DNA from: Micromonospora zamorensis
GTDB lineage: Bacteria; Actinomycetota; Actinomycetes; Mycobacteriales; Micromonosporaceae
NCBI RefSeq assembly: GCF_900090275.1
Contig: NZ_LT607755.1
Span: forward strand, 1,860,001-1,924,000
Length of the DNA: 64,000 nt
Reading direction: 5' to 3'
Shown in pieces: positions 36,605 through 46,090 of the stretch (its first letter is position 1; every line of letters begins with the position of its first letter). The position numbers were made by a program, and so were the translations under genes. The notes beneath the pieces were generated by a model that ran no database searches, was not told the DNA's origin, and saw only the letters and a list, made by a program, of their open reading frames with translations.

Positions 36605-36936
36605 GCTTCATCTGGGCCACCCGCGGCCGGGCGTGGGGTTTCCGTTTCCTACTCACCGGTGGATTCTCGGACCCCCTTCCGGAGTACGAGGCCGCTTTCG
36701 CGGACGCCGGTGATGCGCCGGAAACCTGCCACCGTGCCGGGGACCGAGTTGCGTTGCGCATCGCGGACCCGCTGGGGCGTAAGGATCAGTCTGGCCGGGT
36801 GATCCCGCACGAGTTCGTCGTCTGCGGGCCGCAGGCCGCGGAGATCCATTCGGTGGCGGACGGTCTCGCGCTGGTGTGGCCGCAGGTGGCCGAAGAGTTC
36901 GAGCGGGTCTGGGAGACGCCCCGGCCGCCCTTCTGA
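36601..36936 (+). CDS. Small protein coupled to the GTPase
   Basis: A 111-residue protein, beta-rich with a central FVVCGPQAAEIHSVADGLAL and a C-terminal WPQVAEEFERVWETP helix. It starts on the ATG that overlaps the GTPase stop (ATGA), so the two are translated together and probably form a complex. No known domain recognised. It may regulate nucleotide turnover by the GTPase, but that is only a guess from coupling. Confidence 0.65.
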   Translation: MSFIWATRGRAWGFRFLLTGGFSDPLPEYEAAFADAGDAPETCHRAGDRVALRIADPLGRKDQSGRVIPHEFVVCGPQAAEIHSVADGLALVWPQVAEEFERVWETPRPPF

Positions 36937-37387
36937 AACTGATCGCGGAGCGTCCCGGTTCGCAGCGGCACCGATCGCACACCGCCGTGAGTGGTTCTGC
37001 GGGACTGACGACGACGTCTTGCTAGGCAACGACGAAGTCGCCAAGAAGGTCGACCTGCTCAACGGCGGTACCAACACCACCAGCGGCGATCAGGGGACGG
37101 CCGTCGGAGTGCGGTTCACGTGCCGCTCACCCAGTGCAGCCACACGACCAGCGTGGGCAGGCGCAATGAGAGCGAAAGCCCGGGCGCCTCGACCGGAGCC
37201 TGGCCGGGCAACGGTCGCAGGTCAATGAAACAAGTAGTCCGGCGATCTTGGTCGGCTGGGGCACGACTACTGGCCCTTGCACCCGAGATGTTGGCGTGAT
37301 GGATTGAGGGGGCTACAGGGTGTAGCTGCATGGCTTAGGATCACTGCCGCGGGGTCGTCGCCCGGCCTCGGACCTGGGGAGGCTGTC
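36937..37387. other. Intergenic region without recognised gene
   Basis: No convincing reading frame was found. The final bases hold the ribosome site (GGGGAGG) of the lipoprotein gene at 37388. Confidence 0.4.
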
Positions 37388-38374
37388 GTGCGGCGGGTCG
37401 CGGTGGTGTGTGCTGTTGCGGTGTTGTTGAGCGGGTGCGGTGGAGGCTCATCTGTGCAACCCACGAGCAGTAGCGCACCGGTGGGTGACGACAATGTGAT
37501 CGAGCCGACGGGTCAGGTCGGTCTGCCGTCGGGGATCGTGATCTCGAAGGATAACTTTTCCGCTCGCACCAAGGGTTTGCTGGTGTATGACGTCGCCACC
37601 GGCAATCTGCTCGCCACTGCGGCGGCGCCGGGCGAAGCTAGCGTAAGCCGCCGGGAGGCCTTCGACGCGACGATGCATCGCCTGGCCTACACCAACGATT
37701 GCGAGCTGTATGTGGCGACGCTGACCGGTGGTACCTATGTCCCGTCGGGACGGTGGAAGCCGCCGCAAGCGTTCGGTGAGGCTAAGCAATGCTTCGACAA
37801 CCCGACTTTCGGCGAAGATGGCCGGATCCGCGCCACGGTCGGCGCCACGGTGACTGAGCCTGGCCGGGTGGTGTCCGTCGATCCCGCCCAGCCGGACACG
37901 GCTCCGAAGGATGAGGGCGCGGGCAGCCTTCGACAGGAGAAGAAGTTCCGTATCGCCGGCTTGAACAAGTCTGATGTACGGGTTTACGTCCGCGGCGACA
38001 CGGTCACCGATCTCGTGGTCACCGGGGTCAAGCCGGGCGGTGATGTACTCAGCGGCGACTTCTGGTACGACTGCAAGACGCAGGTCGACAAGGCTGCGTT
38101 CTTGTGCACTTCTCCCCGCGACATTTCGCGCCAGTACTACGGCAGCGTCGCTCTGGCTACGGTCGACGTGCCTGCGGGCACGGTGACGGTCAAGCAGGTC
38201 GCGCCGGCGAGTAAGACTTCCCGACCGACGGTCCTGCCCGCTCCCGACAGAAAGCAGGTGGCGATCAACGACTCCACTGGCTGGTACACCACGAGCCTCG
38301 AGGGTGCTTCAAGCCCAGCCCGCCAGCCCCTCAGTGATCAGCAGAATCTCGGCGACATCCTCTTCTGGGCCTGA
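37388..38374 (+). CDS. Putative lipoprotein with beta-propeller-like repeats
   Basis: GTG 37388 follows GGGGAGG by a few bases. The N-terminus MRRVAVVCAVAVLLSGCGGG is a lipoprotein signal with lipobox LSGC (Cys 17). The mature 312-residue part has repeated short beta motifs (LVYDVATGNLLATAAAPGEA, GSVALATVDVPAGTVTVKQV) that suggest a propeller or TolB-like fold. It would be anchored outside the membrane. No partner or substrate is evident. Confidence 0.75.
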   Translation: MRRVAVVCAVAVLLSGCGGGSSVQPTSSSAPVGDDNVIEPTGQVGLPSGIVISKDNFSARTKGLLVYDVATGNLLATAAAPGEASVSRREAFDATMHRLAYTNDCELYVATLTGGTYVPSGRWKPPQAFGEAKQCFDNPTFGEDGRIRATVGATVTEPGRVVSVDPAQPDTAPKDEGAGSLRQEKKFRIAGLNKSDVRVYVRGDTVTDLVVTGVKPGGDVLSGDFWYDCKTQVDKAAFLCTSPRDISRQYYGSVALATVDVPAGTVTVKQVAPASKTSRPTVLPAPDRKQVAINDSTGWYTTSLEGASSPARQPLSDQQNLGDILFWA

Positions 38375-38631
38375 AGCCACTCCTCGGAGATCGTGACCTG
38401 GCTGGGTCGCGACGTGGGCCAGCCAGGGCTTGCTGTCTCGGCCTGCTCGATGGTGCGGCCCCGCTCGTCCGTGCAGTTGCACGGAAGGGCTCAGTACATC
38501 GCCTGTCGATCCGCCCGTGGCTTTCCGCCATCGGGCGGCTGGAGGGCGAGGCCCGTCCATTGTGTACGGCCTGCTGGTTTAGGGCAGGGTTGGACTGGTC
38601 AGGTCTGACGGGTGGTGATCGGTCGGCGTAG

Positions 38632-39108
38632 TTCGGTTACCACGATCACGGCCCGCAAGGTCACGGACTGGCCACGTTCACGCTTGACCTCGAACCCGCC
38701 TGGGTCTACCCGCATCGAGCGGATTTGCCTTCGATCGCCGACTGCTATGCGCTCAACCTGGAGGGGGAGACAGCGTGGAGTTGCGCCTACACCGCCTTCC
38801 ACCTCGTCGCCGTCCGCGACGACCAGCCAATCGACCGTGGAGCGCTCCCCTGCAGGGGAGCAACCGCCCTGCTGACTGACGGCTCCATGGGTGCGCTGAT
38901 CGGCGGCTACGGACCCGAGTACGACCTGACCACGCCGTTCCGCATCGGCGAAGAACACGTGATACCGGTCGGTGGACCACGCCGGCTCGTCCTGCCCGAC
39001 GGGCTCGAGGTACGCGAACGTCGCACCTACGGCCGAGGGACGGAGCTTCACGTCTTCGTGCAGCAGTCCTGGTACCGGGCCGAACTCGCCCAGCTCGTGG
39101 AGGGTTAG
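38632..39108 (+). pseudogene. Hypothetical protein, probably missing its N-terminus
   Basis: The frame is open from just after a TAG at 38629 and reads sensibly from about 38670 (ATFTLDLEPAWVYPHRADLP) through YALNLEGETAWSCAYTAFHL to the C-terminus QQSWYRAELAQLVEG. The only usual start codon inside is TTG 38725, which would cut into the conserved-looking part. A 5' truncation is therefore likely. I do not recognise the family. It lies immediately left of repeat R1. Confidence 0.5.
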
Positions 39109-39219
39109 CCAGATGCAAGCTGTGCTCCCGTACAACCAGAGGCGAGCCCTGAAGCACGGTTGCCGCGAGTTGGGGTTCGATCTCCTCGAACACGAGCCGC
39201 AGCAATCGCGCCAACAGCG

Positions 39220-39472
39220 GGGGCGCGGTGGGACCCCCGCTGTCCTGTAGGCCGGCCCCCGTTTACCCCCCGAAAACCCCCGCCTGCCGTTGACAATCAG
39301 TGACAAGAAACGACCAGTGCTTGCTCGTGTCTGTGCAGCTCAACGCCTATTTCTGGCAATCAATGACAAGGTCGGGATGATTACGGATGGTAACAAGGGG
39401 TTTTGACAAGCAATGACAAGTCCCGAACGAGGCTCGACAAGAGGTTCTCCTGGGTTCGAATCTCCTCGTTCC
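39220..39472 (+). repeat. R1: first copy of a 250-350 bp module-boundary repeat
   Basis: Homologous to R2 and R3. In order it has a C-rich GTTTACCCCCCGAAAACCCC stretch, three copies of the 18-mer TTGACAANCARTGACAAG (39290, 39353, 39403), and a terminal segment starting GAACGAGG and ending CCTCGTTC. The outer 7 bases of that segment pair perfectly, and between them lies GGGTTCGAATC, like a tRNA T arm. R1 lacks the leftmost 110 bp shared by R2 and R3. It may be a hybrid attachment site or another recombination signal. Confidence 0.75.
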
Positions 39473-39851
39473 TACGAGGACTACCTGAGCAACTGCCCCC
39501 GCAATCACGGTAGCCGCGGCGCAGGAGGAGGAGCGAGACAGGGAGTCTGGAGACTGGGAACTTCACCGTGGCGCGCGGCTTGGCGCGAAGCCTCCGAGCC
39601 GCCGGGGAACCTCAGATCTGCAATCCGGCTGGTCGCGTGTTGTTCTGCGGCGAGACTCGGCCAGGCTCGATGCACGACCTCACCCAGGCGCGGACCGCCA
39701 GTCTTGTCGATCTCCTGCTCCACGCGCACCTCAGATGCATGTCCTCGCCGACGCCGGTGAGGCACTCGCGATCAACAATGATCGATGTCGCCAACACCGG
39801 CGACAACGTCCCTTGGCATGACGCCTGAGAAGGGGCCGACCGGTGGAGCTG
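39473..39851. other. Stretch right of R1 without recognised gene
   Basis: A short inverted repeat (CCTCGT, TCCT, ACGAGG) spans the R1 edge at 39465-39480. No convincing gene follows until the minus-strand gene that ends at 39852. Confidence 0.35.
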
Positions 39852-40565
39852 CTAAGGCTCGATGTCGCAGCCGAGTCGCCGGGGGCCGCTCCCGCTGGAC
39901 CACCACCAGTACTGGGGTCCATCGGGTTCAAGGAGCAGCCAGAGGCCATGGTTGTAGGGACACATGCTGGCGGGAAGGCTGACGTGGCCCCGGAAGTTCT
40001 GGTCACTCGGGACCGGGTCGCTTGGCAGCAAGCGCAGGCAATCGTCGTAGGCGATCGCCTCGGCGGCATGCCCGGTAAGAACCGAGAGCTTGGCGAAGTC
40101 GTGGAGTCTCCGGTCCTCGCGGTTGTGGGTCTTGACTTCAATCGCGAGCAGGTTGCCTGCGGGGCCCAGGTCGTGTCGTCGGTGAACGATCATGTCCGGG
40201 GTGATCTTGCGACTAAGTCCTGCACCGATCAGCCTCTTTGTCGCTTGGCCGGCGCGTTCGTAGTCCTGGTCGAGTACTAAGCCGTTCAATGACAGGCCGA
40301 TCAGGTGCCTGTTGAGGTAGATCATCAAGCGCCCGACCACTACCCGCTCAGTGGTTCCCAGTAGGTCTAAGTCGTGGGTGTATAGGTCATGAACCGAAGC
40401 GCATATGGCACCGCGGAGCTGGTTAAACGACGGATCCGCATTGGGTGGGCTACCCTCGGCGGCGGCCTCGGTCGGGACCAGTCGTCCCTTGGAAGGTCCG
40501 CCAATTGGCCACCCTTCTACTGTCGCCACACCCCCAGTCTGGCGGTTGGCATCCACGTCTGACAT
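39852..40565 (-). CDS. PD-(D/E)XK-like uncharacterised protein
   Basis: A 237-residue protein with a central KITPDMIVHRRHDLGPAGNL followed by LAIEVKTHN, which fits the D...ExK catalytic core of PD-(D/E)XK nucleases. The region before it (LMIYLNRHLIGLSLNGLVLD) is helical and hydrophobic. The C-terminus has a Trp-rich PQYWWWSSGSG. ATG 40565 gives a full-length frame; the gene is divergent from the Mrr gene with a 235-base gap. Nuclease function is inferred from the motif only. Confidence 0.65.
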   Translation of the reverse strand: MSDVDANRQTGGVATVEGWPIGGPSKGRLVPTEAAAEGSPPNADPSFNQLRGAICASVHDLYTHDLDLLGTTERVVVGRLMIYLNRHLIGLSLNGLVLDQDYERAGQATKRLIGAGLSRKITPDMIVHRRHDLGPAGNLLAIEVKTHNREDRRLHDFAKLSVLTGHAAEAIAYDDCLRLLPSDPVPSDQNFRGHVSLPASMCPYNHGLWLLLEPDGPQYWWWSSGSGPRRLGCDIEP

Positions 40566-40800
40566 CAGCCGTTTTGGCCAAGACTGGACGTCGGTGTCAC
40601 GGTCCGCGGGCCCAGCTCGGACCTCGTGGCCGTCTGCGGAGGTTGCGACTCCGGTCGGAAACGCGCCCTACAGCGAGGGCTCAGGCGAAGCCAGGTCGCT
40701 CTTCACGCCGTGCTGGGCGGCCTCGCCCCGCCGTCCCGGCGAACATCGCTTTTGCGGCAGGCGGTCGACGTGCGACAACCGAGGTAGGAGGATGCACCGC

Positions 40801-41871
40801 ATGGCGAATGCGTGGGTGATTCGGTCCGGGCGGCATGGTGAGCGTGACCAGTGGGCTCTGGTCAATGGGTTCTCAGGCGGCGGATGGCGCGAGGTCCCTG
40901 ACCTGAGCCCCTGCGCGAGCCGTGAGGACGTTGCGAAGGTCGTTGAGGCAACGTGGCCGGGCGCGTCCGTGGGCAAGCGGCACAACTTCACCGGGCAGCT
41001 GTGGGCCCTGCGGTCCCGCATCCGTCCCAAGGATCTACTGGTCATGCCGCTGAAAACGACGAAGCAGATCGCCTTCGGACGCGTGACCGGCGGATACCAT
41101 TATCGCGCCGACGAGGCGGAGGCCGACCGCCGGCATGTCGTCACTGTCGACTGGCAACGCATCGACTTGCCACGCGCTGCGGTCAAGCAGGATCTGCTGT
41201 TCACCCTCGGCAGTGCCATGTCCATCTTCGCGCCGAGCAAGAACAACGCCACCGCTCGGCTGGAGCACTTGCTTACGTACGGCACCGATCCCGGCAACGC
41301 CGCATTGAGTGGCACCACGCCGAAGACCGCCGCGACTAGCCAGGCCAGCGATACCGCCGCGCAGACGGACGTCGACGAGCCGGAGCTGGCGGCCGACATC
41401 GAGCAGGTCGCCCTCGATCAGATCACCGCCCGCATTGCAGAGGAGTTCGCTGGCCACGATCTGGCGACGCTCGTCACCGCGATCCTCACCGCAGAAGGCT
41501 TCCACTGCACACTGGCACCCCCCGGTCCGGACGGCGGCATCGACATCACTGCCGGACGCGGCCCTCTTGGTCTCGACAGCCCCCGCCTGCTTGCCCAGGT
41601 CAAGTCCGGCTCGCAGATCGGGTCACCCATCGTTGCGCAGCTCCACGGAGTTATGACGACGCACGGCGCCGAGCAGGGCCTGCTCGTCGCCTGGGGCGGC
41701 CTGACGAAGCCAGCCCGCGACACCCTGAAGAACCAGCACCTGCGGGTGCGGGTGTGGGAGGCAGCTGACGTGGTCGATGCCGTGCTGCGTACGTATGACC
41801 GGCTGCCGGAAGAGATCCGCGCCCAGGTGCCGCTGCGCAGGGTATGGATGCTCTCCGACGCTGGCTTCTGA
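40801..41871 (+). CDS. Mrr-family restriction endonuclease
   Basis: A 356-residue protein. AGGAGG lies nine bases before ATG 40801 but touches ATG 40792, so 40801 is the likely start. The N-terminal 140 residues (WVIRSGRHGERDQWALVNGF, RIRPKDLLVMPLKTTKQIAF) look like a DNA-reading domain of the PUA/EVE type. After a linker, the Mrr catalytic domain shows AILTAEGFHCTLAPPGPDGG, then IDI, and LLAQVKSGS, giving the D and QxK residues. Mrr enzymes cut modified DNA (type IV restriction). The gene appears to stand alone. Confidence 0.85.
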   Translation: MANAWVIRSGRHGERDQWALVNGFSGGGWREVPDLSPCASREDVAKVVEATWPGASVGKRHNFTGQLWALRSRIRPKDLLVMPLKTTKQIAFGRVTGGYHYRADEAEADRRHVVTVDWQRIDLPRAAVKQDLLFTLGSAMSIFAPSKNNATARLEHLLTYGTDPGNAALSGTTPKTAATSQASDTAAQTDVDEPELAADIEQVALDQITARIAEEFAGHDLATLVTAILTAEGFHCTLAPPGPDGGIDITAGRGPLGLDSPRLLAQVKSGSQIGSPIVAQLHGVMTTHGAEQGLLVAWGGLTKPARDTLKNQHLRVRVWEAADVVDAVLRTYDRLPEEIRAQVPLRRVWMLSDAGF

Positions 41872-42886
41872 CCTGGACCGCCTGATCGCAAGCGCGGACG
41901 CTGCCGCCCGACCTCGGTCGTCGCGACGGCAGAAAGAACCACTTGGCTGCCGCCTGGTTATCGCCGAGCTCTCGGGGCAGTGTGTGGCTCGTTAACAGTG
42001 CTCCTTCGTCGCTTGTCCGGCGACTGCCAGGCAGGGCGCTGGCCACCGTGAGAGGCTGCCGGGCCTGTCAGGGCGGCGAGCGGCGGTACATCGTGGGCGG
42101 ACAGGTCTGCCCGCACGCCTGCAACGTCGCCTCACTCGCGGCAGCGGAGCCTCGTCTTCATGGGGTCGAAACTGCTACTCGCGAGTTCCGTGGCGTCCTC
42201 AACTGCCTCACGTTTCGTCGTCCATCCTGCTTGGAGCCCCTCTCTTCGGGCGGGAGGCGTATCCGATCACCTCCGCCGGCCGCAACAGGTCCTCGACGAG
42301 GTCGCAATCCAGCGCGGTGGGCCACGTACGTTGGTTTACTCGTGCCGACCCGCCGAGGATCCCCACGTAGGCCAACCACAGCTCGGCACCACCGATGGAG
42401 TGGGTGCCGACTCTGAGCCCCCTTCCCGGCGTGTAGTAGATCGGTAGGCCGTGTCGAGCACATTGGCTCCGTTGCCGCCACCGGGTAATCGGGCCGCCGT
42501 CGAAACGCCGTCGGGTATGCGCCGGCCGGGCGACGGGGCCTGCTGCGGGCAGAACCGGCGGCCGGCCTCGTCACGGGCGAAGGTCAACAACCGCTGCTTC
42601 CGCCGGTCGACCGGCGGCGCCCATTTGACACCGAGCCTGCGAGCGCCTGCCCCCTCGCGTTGGTTTCGGCAACCTGGGCGGCCAACTGCTGTGGGGTACG
42701 TGACGGCAGCACGATCGAGCACCAGGCGGGCGGCACCGCTTGCAACTGCCAGCCCAGCCGGCGAGCTGTGGGTCCTCGGCGCGGACGCGGAGCAAGTACT
42801 CGGCCATATCACGGCGGACCCGGCGCTGCCGTGGCCTGTCGTAGGCGTCCTCACCTCGGTCAGGGATACGGTCCAGCTCGTTCGAG
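41872..42886. other. 1-kb stretch without a convincing gene
   Basis: Several overlapping frames on both strands are open because of GC content, but none has consistent codon bias or a recognisable domain. A minus-strand piece near 42850-42720 (DMAEYLLRVRAEDPQLAGWA) has protein-like composition and may be a gene remnant. Confidence 0.4.
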
Positions 42887-43492
42887 ATGGTTGGGTTCGC
42901 CAGTAACGAGCAGTTGCGCGTCATCGACGAGCTGCCCCGCGGCGAAGATGCGTTGTTCAGCGTGGCCATGACGGTCGCGTCGGTGGAGGGCGAGACACCC
43001 AGGCTGGTGACGCGGAATGGCAGCGGCAGCTTCCACCTCGGCGCCGGCTAGTGGTCGAAGCAGGTAGAGCGGGTTGACACTGGCACCTTTATCGAGGTCT
43101 TGGTGCCGATGGTCGCAGGGGCCGACTACGCCCAGTCGTGGGACGACCGGCGCGAGGCCAGGGCGCTGCTGCAGAAGAACGAGATTAAGCCGGCGCTGAT
43201 CGCCGCGCGCAGGACGCTGGAGCTGGTCCGCAAGTCGGAGAAGACTCTCGCCACCACCAAAGCGGTGCTGAAGCGAGAGGCGGGTGACCCCGACCCGCGC
43301 GTCCAGGAGAAGCGGACGGTGGCCGAGCGATTCGGGTTCATTCTGGAGGCGCTGTTCGCCGGGGAGTCCGGTGCGGCGCACCGCGGCGAGTTGGGCAAGA
43401 GATTCGAGTACAGCCGTGCCGAGGCGATGGCGTTGATCGCGGGCACCGCCGGCATGCTGGCGCGGCTGGCCGAGCAGCGTCAGCGGGCATGA
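42887..43492 (+). pseudogene. Hypothetical protein gene with in-frame amber codon
   Basis: The frame starts at ATG 42887 (MVGFASNEQLRVIDELPRGE), runs for 54 codons to FHLGAG, meets TAG at 43049-43051, and continues in the same frame as WSKQVERVDTGTFIEVLVPM and then helical sequence KPALIAARRTLELVRKSEKT to the stop at 43490. Both parts have normal coding character, so it looks like one 201-residue gene broken by a point mutation. The C-terminal part could be re-initiated at TTG 43100. Family not recognised. Confidence 0.55.
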
Positions 43493-43738
43493 CACCAGGC
43501 AGCTAGGGACCCCTCGGTGGCGTACAACATGGCTAGGTCCGCGACGCTCCTCACTCCTCCAACTCCCGCCCTAGGCTCCCACCACCTTGCTCCTCGACCG
43601 GCTCACTGCGTCCACGGCGCCGAGATCGAGCGGCCACAGGCGCGGGCGAGACACTGGTCGGGCGGCTGAAGGGCCGGAATGGTCTTGGCCGCTGCCAGGG
43701 GCATCCGGCGTAGCCTGGCCCGAATATCATTTCCCACC

Positions 43739-45964
43739 GTGACCGACGGTACGACCCCTCACCCGCCGAGGCACGATACCTTCCGCGGGCTACTTGAGTT
43801 GGCCTTTGGCGCCCTGGCGGGCACCGATCCGGTCGTAGTGACGACGAACGACGAGATGGCCGCACCTCTGAAACATGAGTGGCCGTCGTACTTGGCCGAA
43901 TCTGCAGGCGAACTCCCGGACATCGCGAACAACCTGCTCCGGACCGCCCCAGTGCTCTTGATTCCGCCGTGGGGACGAGTATCCGGAACTCTGGCGTCTG
44001 CTGCGGAAGGTCCCTTGCGGTCTGTTCACGAGATCGCCCTAGCCGGAATCCGGCCAGAGGGTAACGAAGCGCTGCTGGCGGCCTTGCTGCCGGCCAGCGC
44101 TCTAACGTCTCCCAGGTACCGGGAGTTCCGTGAAATGGTTGATTACTCCTGGCAGCCGTGCCTTGTCATCTTCGCAACAAGCGTCTTCGCCGGGGTGCAT
44201 CAGCTGTTCGACACGGCCGCGGTGTTTTGGCGACCGCGCTCCTCGGAGGGCCAGCCCCTCAAGCTCTTCAGGTTTCCAGGGCGCGAGGACGAGAAGGTGG
44301 TGGAGATCGACTTCCGCAGGCTCCTCGGCCGTGCGAGCGGCACGGGAAAGTTCGGCTACGTCCTGCCCGGCCCTCCGGGAGCAGGCGAAAGCCTTTCCGT
44401 CGAGCTGCACGATCCCGCCATCACCGCTCGCTGGTCGGAACTGAACGTATGGGGCGTGACCGTTCCTCTGAAGGATCTGTTCGCGTTCCCGGCAGCAGCC
44501 CTCCATCGAACCGCTCATCGGCATCTTCTTCATGATCAGCGGCAGGACGGATCTGTGCGGGTCGTGGCGGGGCGAGACCTCAGGTACGACGGCACGCTCG
44601 CTGGCCCCGACGACGCCTCCAAGTGGGCCAAGGTTCCCCCGGATCGGCAACTGCGAGCGGGAGACCTCCTGCTCCGGCGAATGTTCTCACCACATGCGCG
44701 AGTCAATCTGGTCGTCGCGGAGGTGGCCGCCGACGACTTGCCCTTGGCTGCGGACGACAGCGTGGTCACGCTTCGCGCCAACGGGTGCCTGCAGGGTCCG
44801 CAGCGCCTCGTCGCTGTTCAGTTCCTCCGTTCGCCGCTCGTCCGGGCGTGGGCCGTCGGACATTCGGTCGCCAGTCTCACTCCGCCGGTTCTGCGAGATC
44901 TACCCATCCCACAGCCCGATGCGGCGCTGGCCGCGACAATTGAGGGGCTTGAAGCCGCTAGATCACAATTGGAGAGCTGGAGGGACGAGTCCGAAGCCTT
45001 GCTCGCGTCCGTCTTCGAGGATGAGAGCGCAGTCACCGCGAGGCGTCGCATCCTGGAATCCGGCCGCCAGCTGCGCATGCGGGTGGACGCGGCGGCACTG
45101 TTGGACGACTTCAGCCACCAGGTGCGGACCCGCTATCCGCACCCGATCGCCTACCGCTGGAGCGAGGTACAGGTCCACCTCTCCAGGGGCGCCCATGAGG
45201 CGGCCTACGAAGCAATTCTGGAGACCGTTGAGGTGTTGCTGTGTTACACCGCGCTGGCTGTCCTGTCGCTATCGCGCGATGCAGGGCTTCGCCTGGGCGC
45301 GATTGACGGCATCCGGACGAGGCTGTCGCGGGGAGGAAGCAACGGGCCCGGCTTCGGGGACTGGGCGGCCATCCTCAAGGAGGCAACAGAAAGCAAGGCG
45401 TTCCGGCGCAGACCCGACGGAGACCCGCTCAATGACTTCAGCCGCATCTTCTCCGCTACCGAAGCGGCATCTGCCCGCCAGCGCCTGGCCGGACGACGCA
45501 ACGCCAAGTCTCATCTCCGACGGGTCGACGCCATTGACCTCCCGTCCGCCATCAAGGAAGCGCACGCCGACCTGACGACCCTGCTGGCACATGCGTCGTT
45601 TCTCGCGGACCTACCCCTGGTGCACGTCACAGGCGTTCGCTGGGACACCCTCCGGAGAACCGCCCAAGTGGACTACCAGGAGCTCATGGGCGACAACGCG
45701 CTGGCACCAGGGAAACAGCGACCTTATGCGAACAGTGACCTAGAGATCGGCAGCCTGTACCTGGCGAACGAGAACGGGCAGCTGCATCTACTGCGCCCCT
45801 TCCTGCTTCGACGCCGCTGCCCGGTGTGCCGCAGCTGGGAGACCTTCCACGTCGACAACACCCCAGACGCCACGACTGTGACGGTCAAGAGCCTGGAACG
45901 CGGCCACACTGACACGGACCCAGCACTACGGCAGGTGCTCGAGCATGTGGGATTCGTCGAATAG
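43739..45964 (+). CDS. Large protein with an HsdS-like target-recognition region
   Basis: A product of about 741 residues from GTG 43739 (ATG 43679 is also in frame). The first 270 residues are of unknown type. From about 273 to 430 the sequence resembles the end of a target-recognition domain and its spacer helix in type I specificity subunits or N-6 methylases: LRAGDLLLRRMFSPHARVNL, LRSPLVRAWAVGHSVASLTP, VLRDLPIPQPDAALAATIEG and a long helix ending in ASVFEDES. A helical C-terminal half follows, with RRRCPVCRSWETFHVD near the end, a possible zinc site. No methylase or helicase gene is adjacent. A DNA-recognising defence protein is plausible but the function is unknown. Confidence 0.7.
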   Translation: MTDGTTPHPPRHDTFRGLLELAFGALAGTDPVVVTTNDEMAAPLKHEWPSYLAESAGELPDIANNLLRTAPVLLIPPWGRVSGTLASAAEGPLRSVHEIALAGIRPEGNEALLAALLPASALTSPRYREFREMVDYSWQPCLVIFATSVFAGVHQLFDTAAVFWRPRSSEGQPLKLFRFPGREDEKVVEIDFRRLLGRASGTGKFGYVLPGPPGAGESLSVELHDPAITARWSELNVWGVTVPLKDLFAFPAAALHRTAHRHLLHDQRQDGSVRVVAGRDLRYDGTLAGPDDASKWAKVPPDRQLRAGDLLLRRMFSPHARVNLVVAEVAADDLPLAADDSVVTLRANGCLQGPQRLVAVQFLRSPLVRAWAVGHSVASLTPPVLRDLPIPQPDAALAATIEGLEAARSQLESWRDESEALLASVFEDESAVTARRRILESGRQLRMRVDAAALLDDFSHQVRTRYPHPIAYRWSEVQVHLSRGAHEAAYEAILETVEVLLCYTALAVLSLSRDAGLRLGAIDGIRTRLSRGGSNGPGFGDWAAILKEATESKAFRRRPDGDPLNDFSRIFSATEAASARQRLAGRRNAKSHLRRVDAIDLPSAIKEAHADLTTLLAHASFLADLPLVHVTGVRWDTLRRTAQVDYQELMGDNALAPGKQRPYANSDLEIGSLYLANENGQLHLLRPFLLRRRCPVCRSWETFHVDNTPDATTVTVKSLERGHTDTDPALRQVLEHVGFVE

Positions 45965-46090
45965 CTGCTAAGGCCACCTAGAAAGGCCCTGGCGTCTGCC
46001 ACACATCCTCGACAGCAGCCCTGTCACGAACGCCGCTGCCTAAAGATCCTCGGTCGTCATCGAGCGCAGCTGTCCGCCGATGAGACGACG

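Noticed and set aside
39413..39480. A functional tRNA at the end of R1 (and R2, R3)
   Set aside because: The space between the paired arms is about 33 bases, too short for D and anticodon arms, and no anticodon loop can be drawn. It is tRNA-like at most.
42860..43495. A 211-codon minus-strand gene
   Set aside because: The plus strand holds a better frame interrupted by one stop; the minus-strand frame has shadow-type composition (Gln, Arg, Gly rich).
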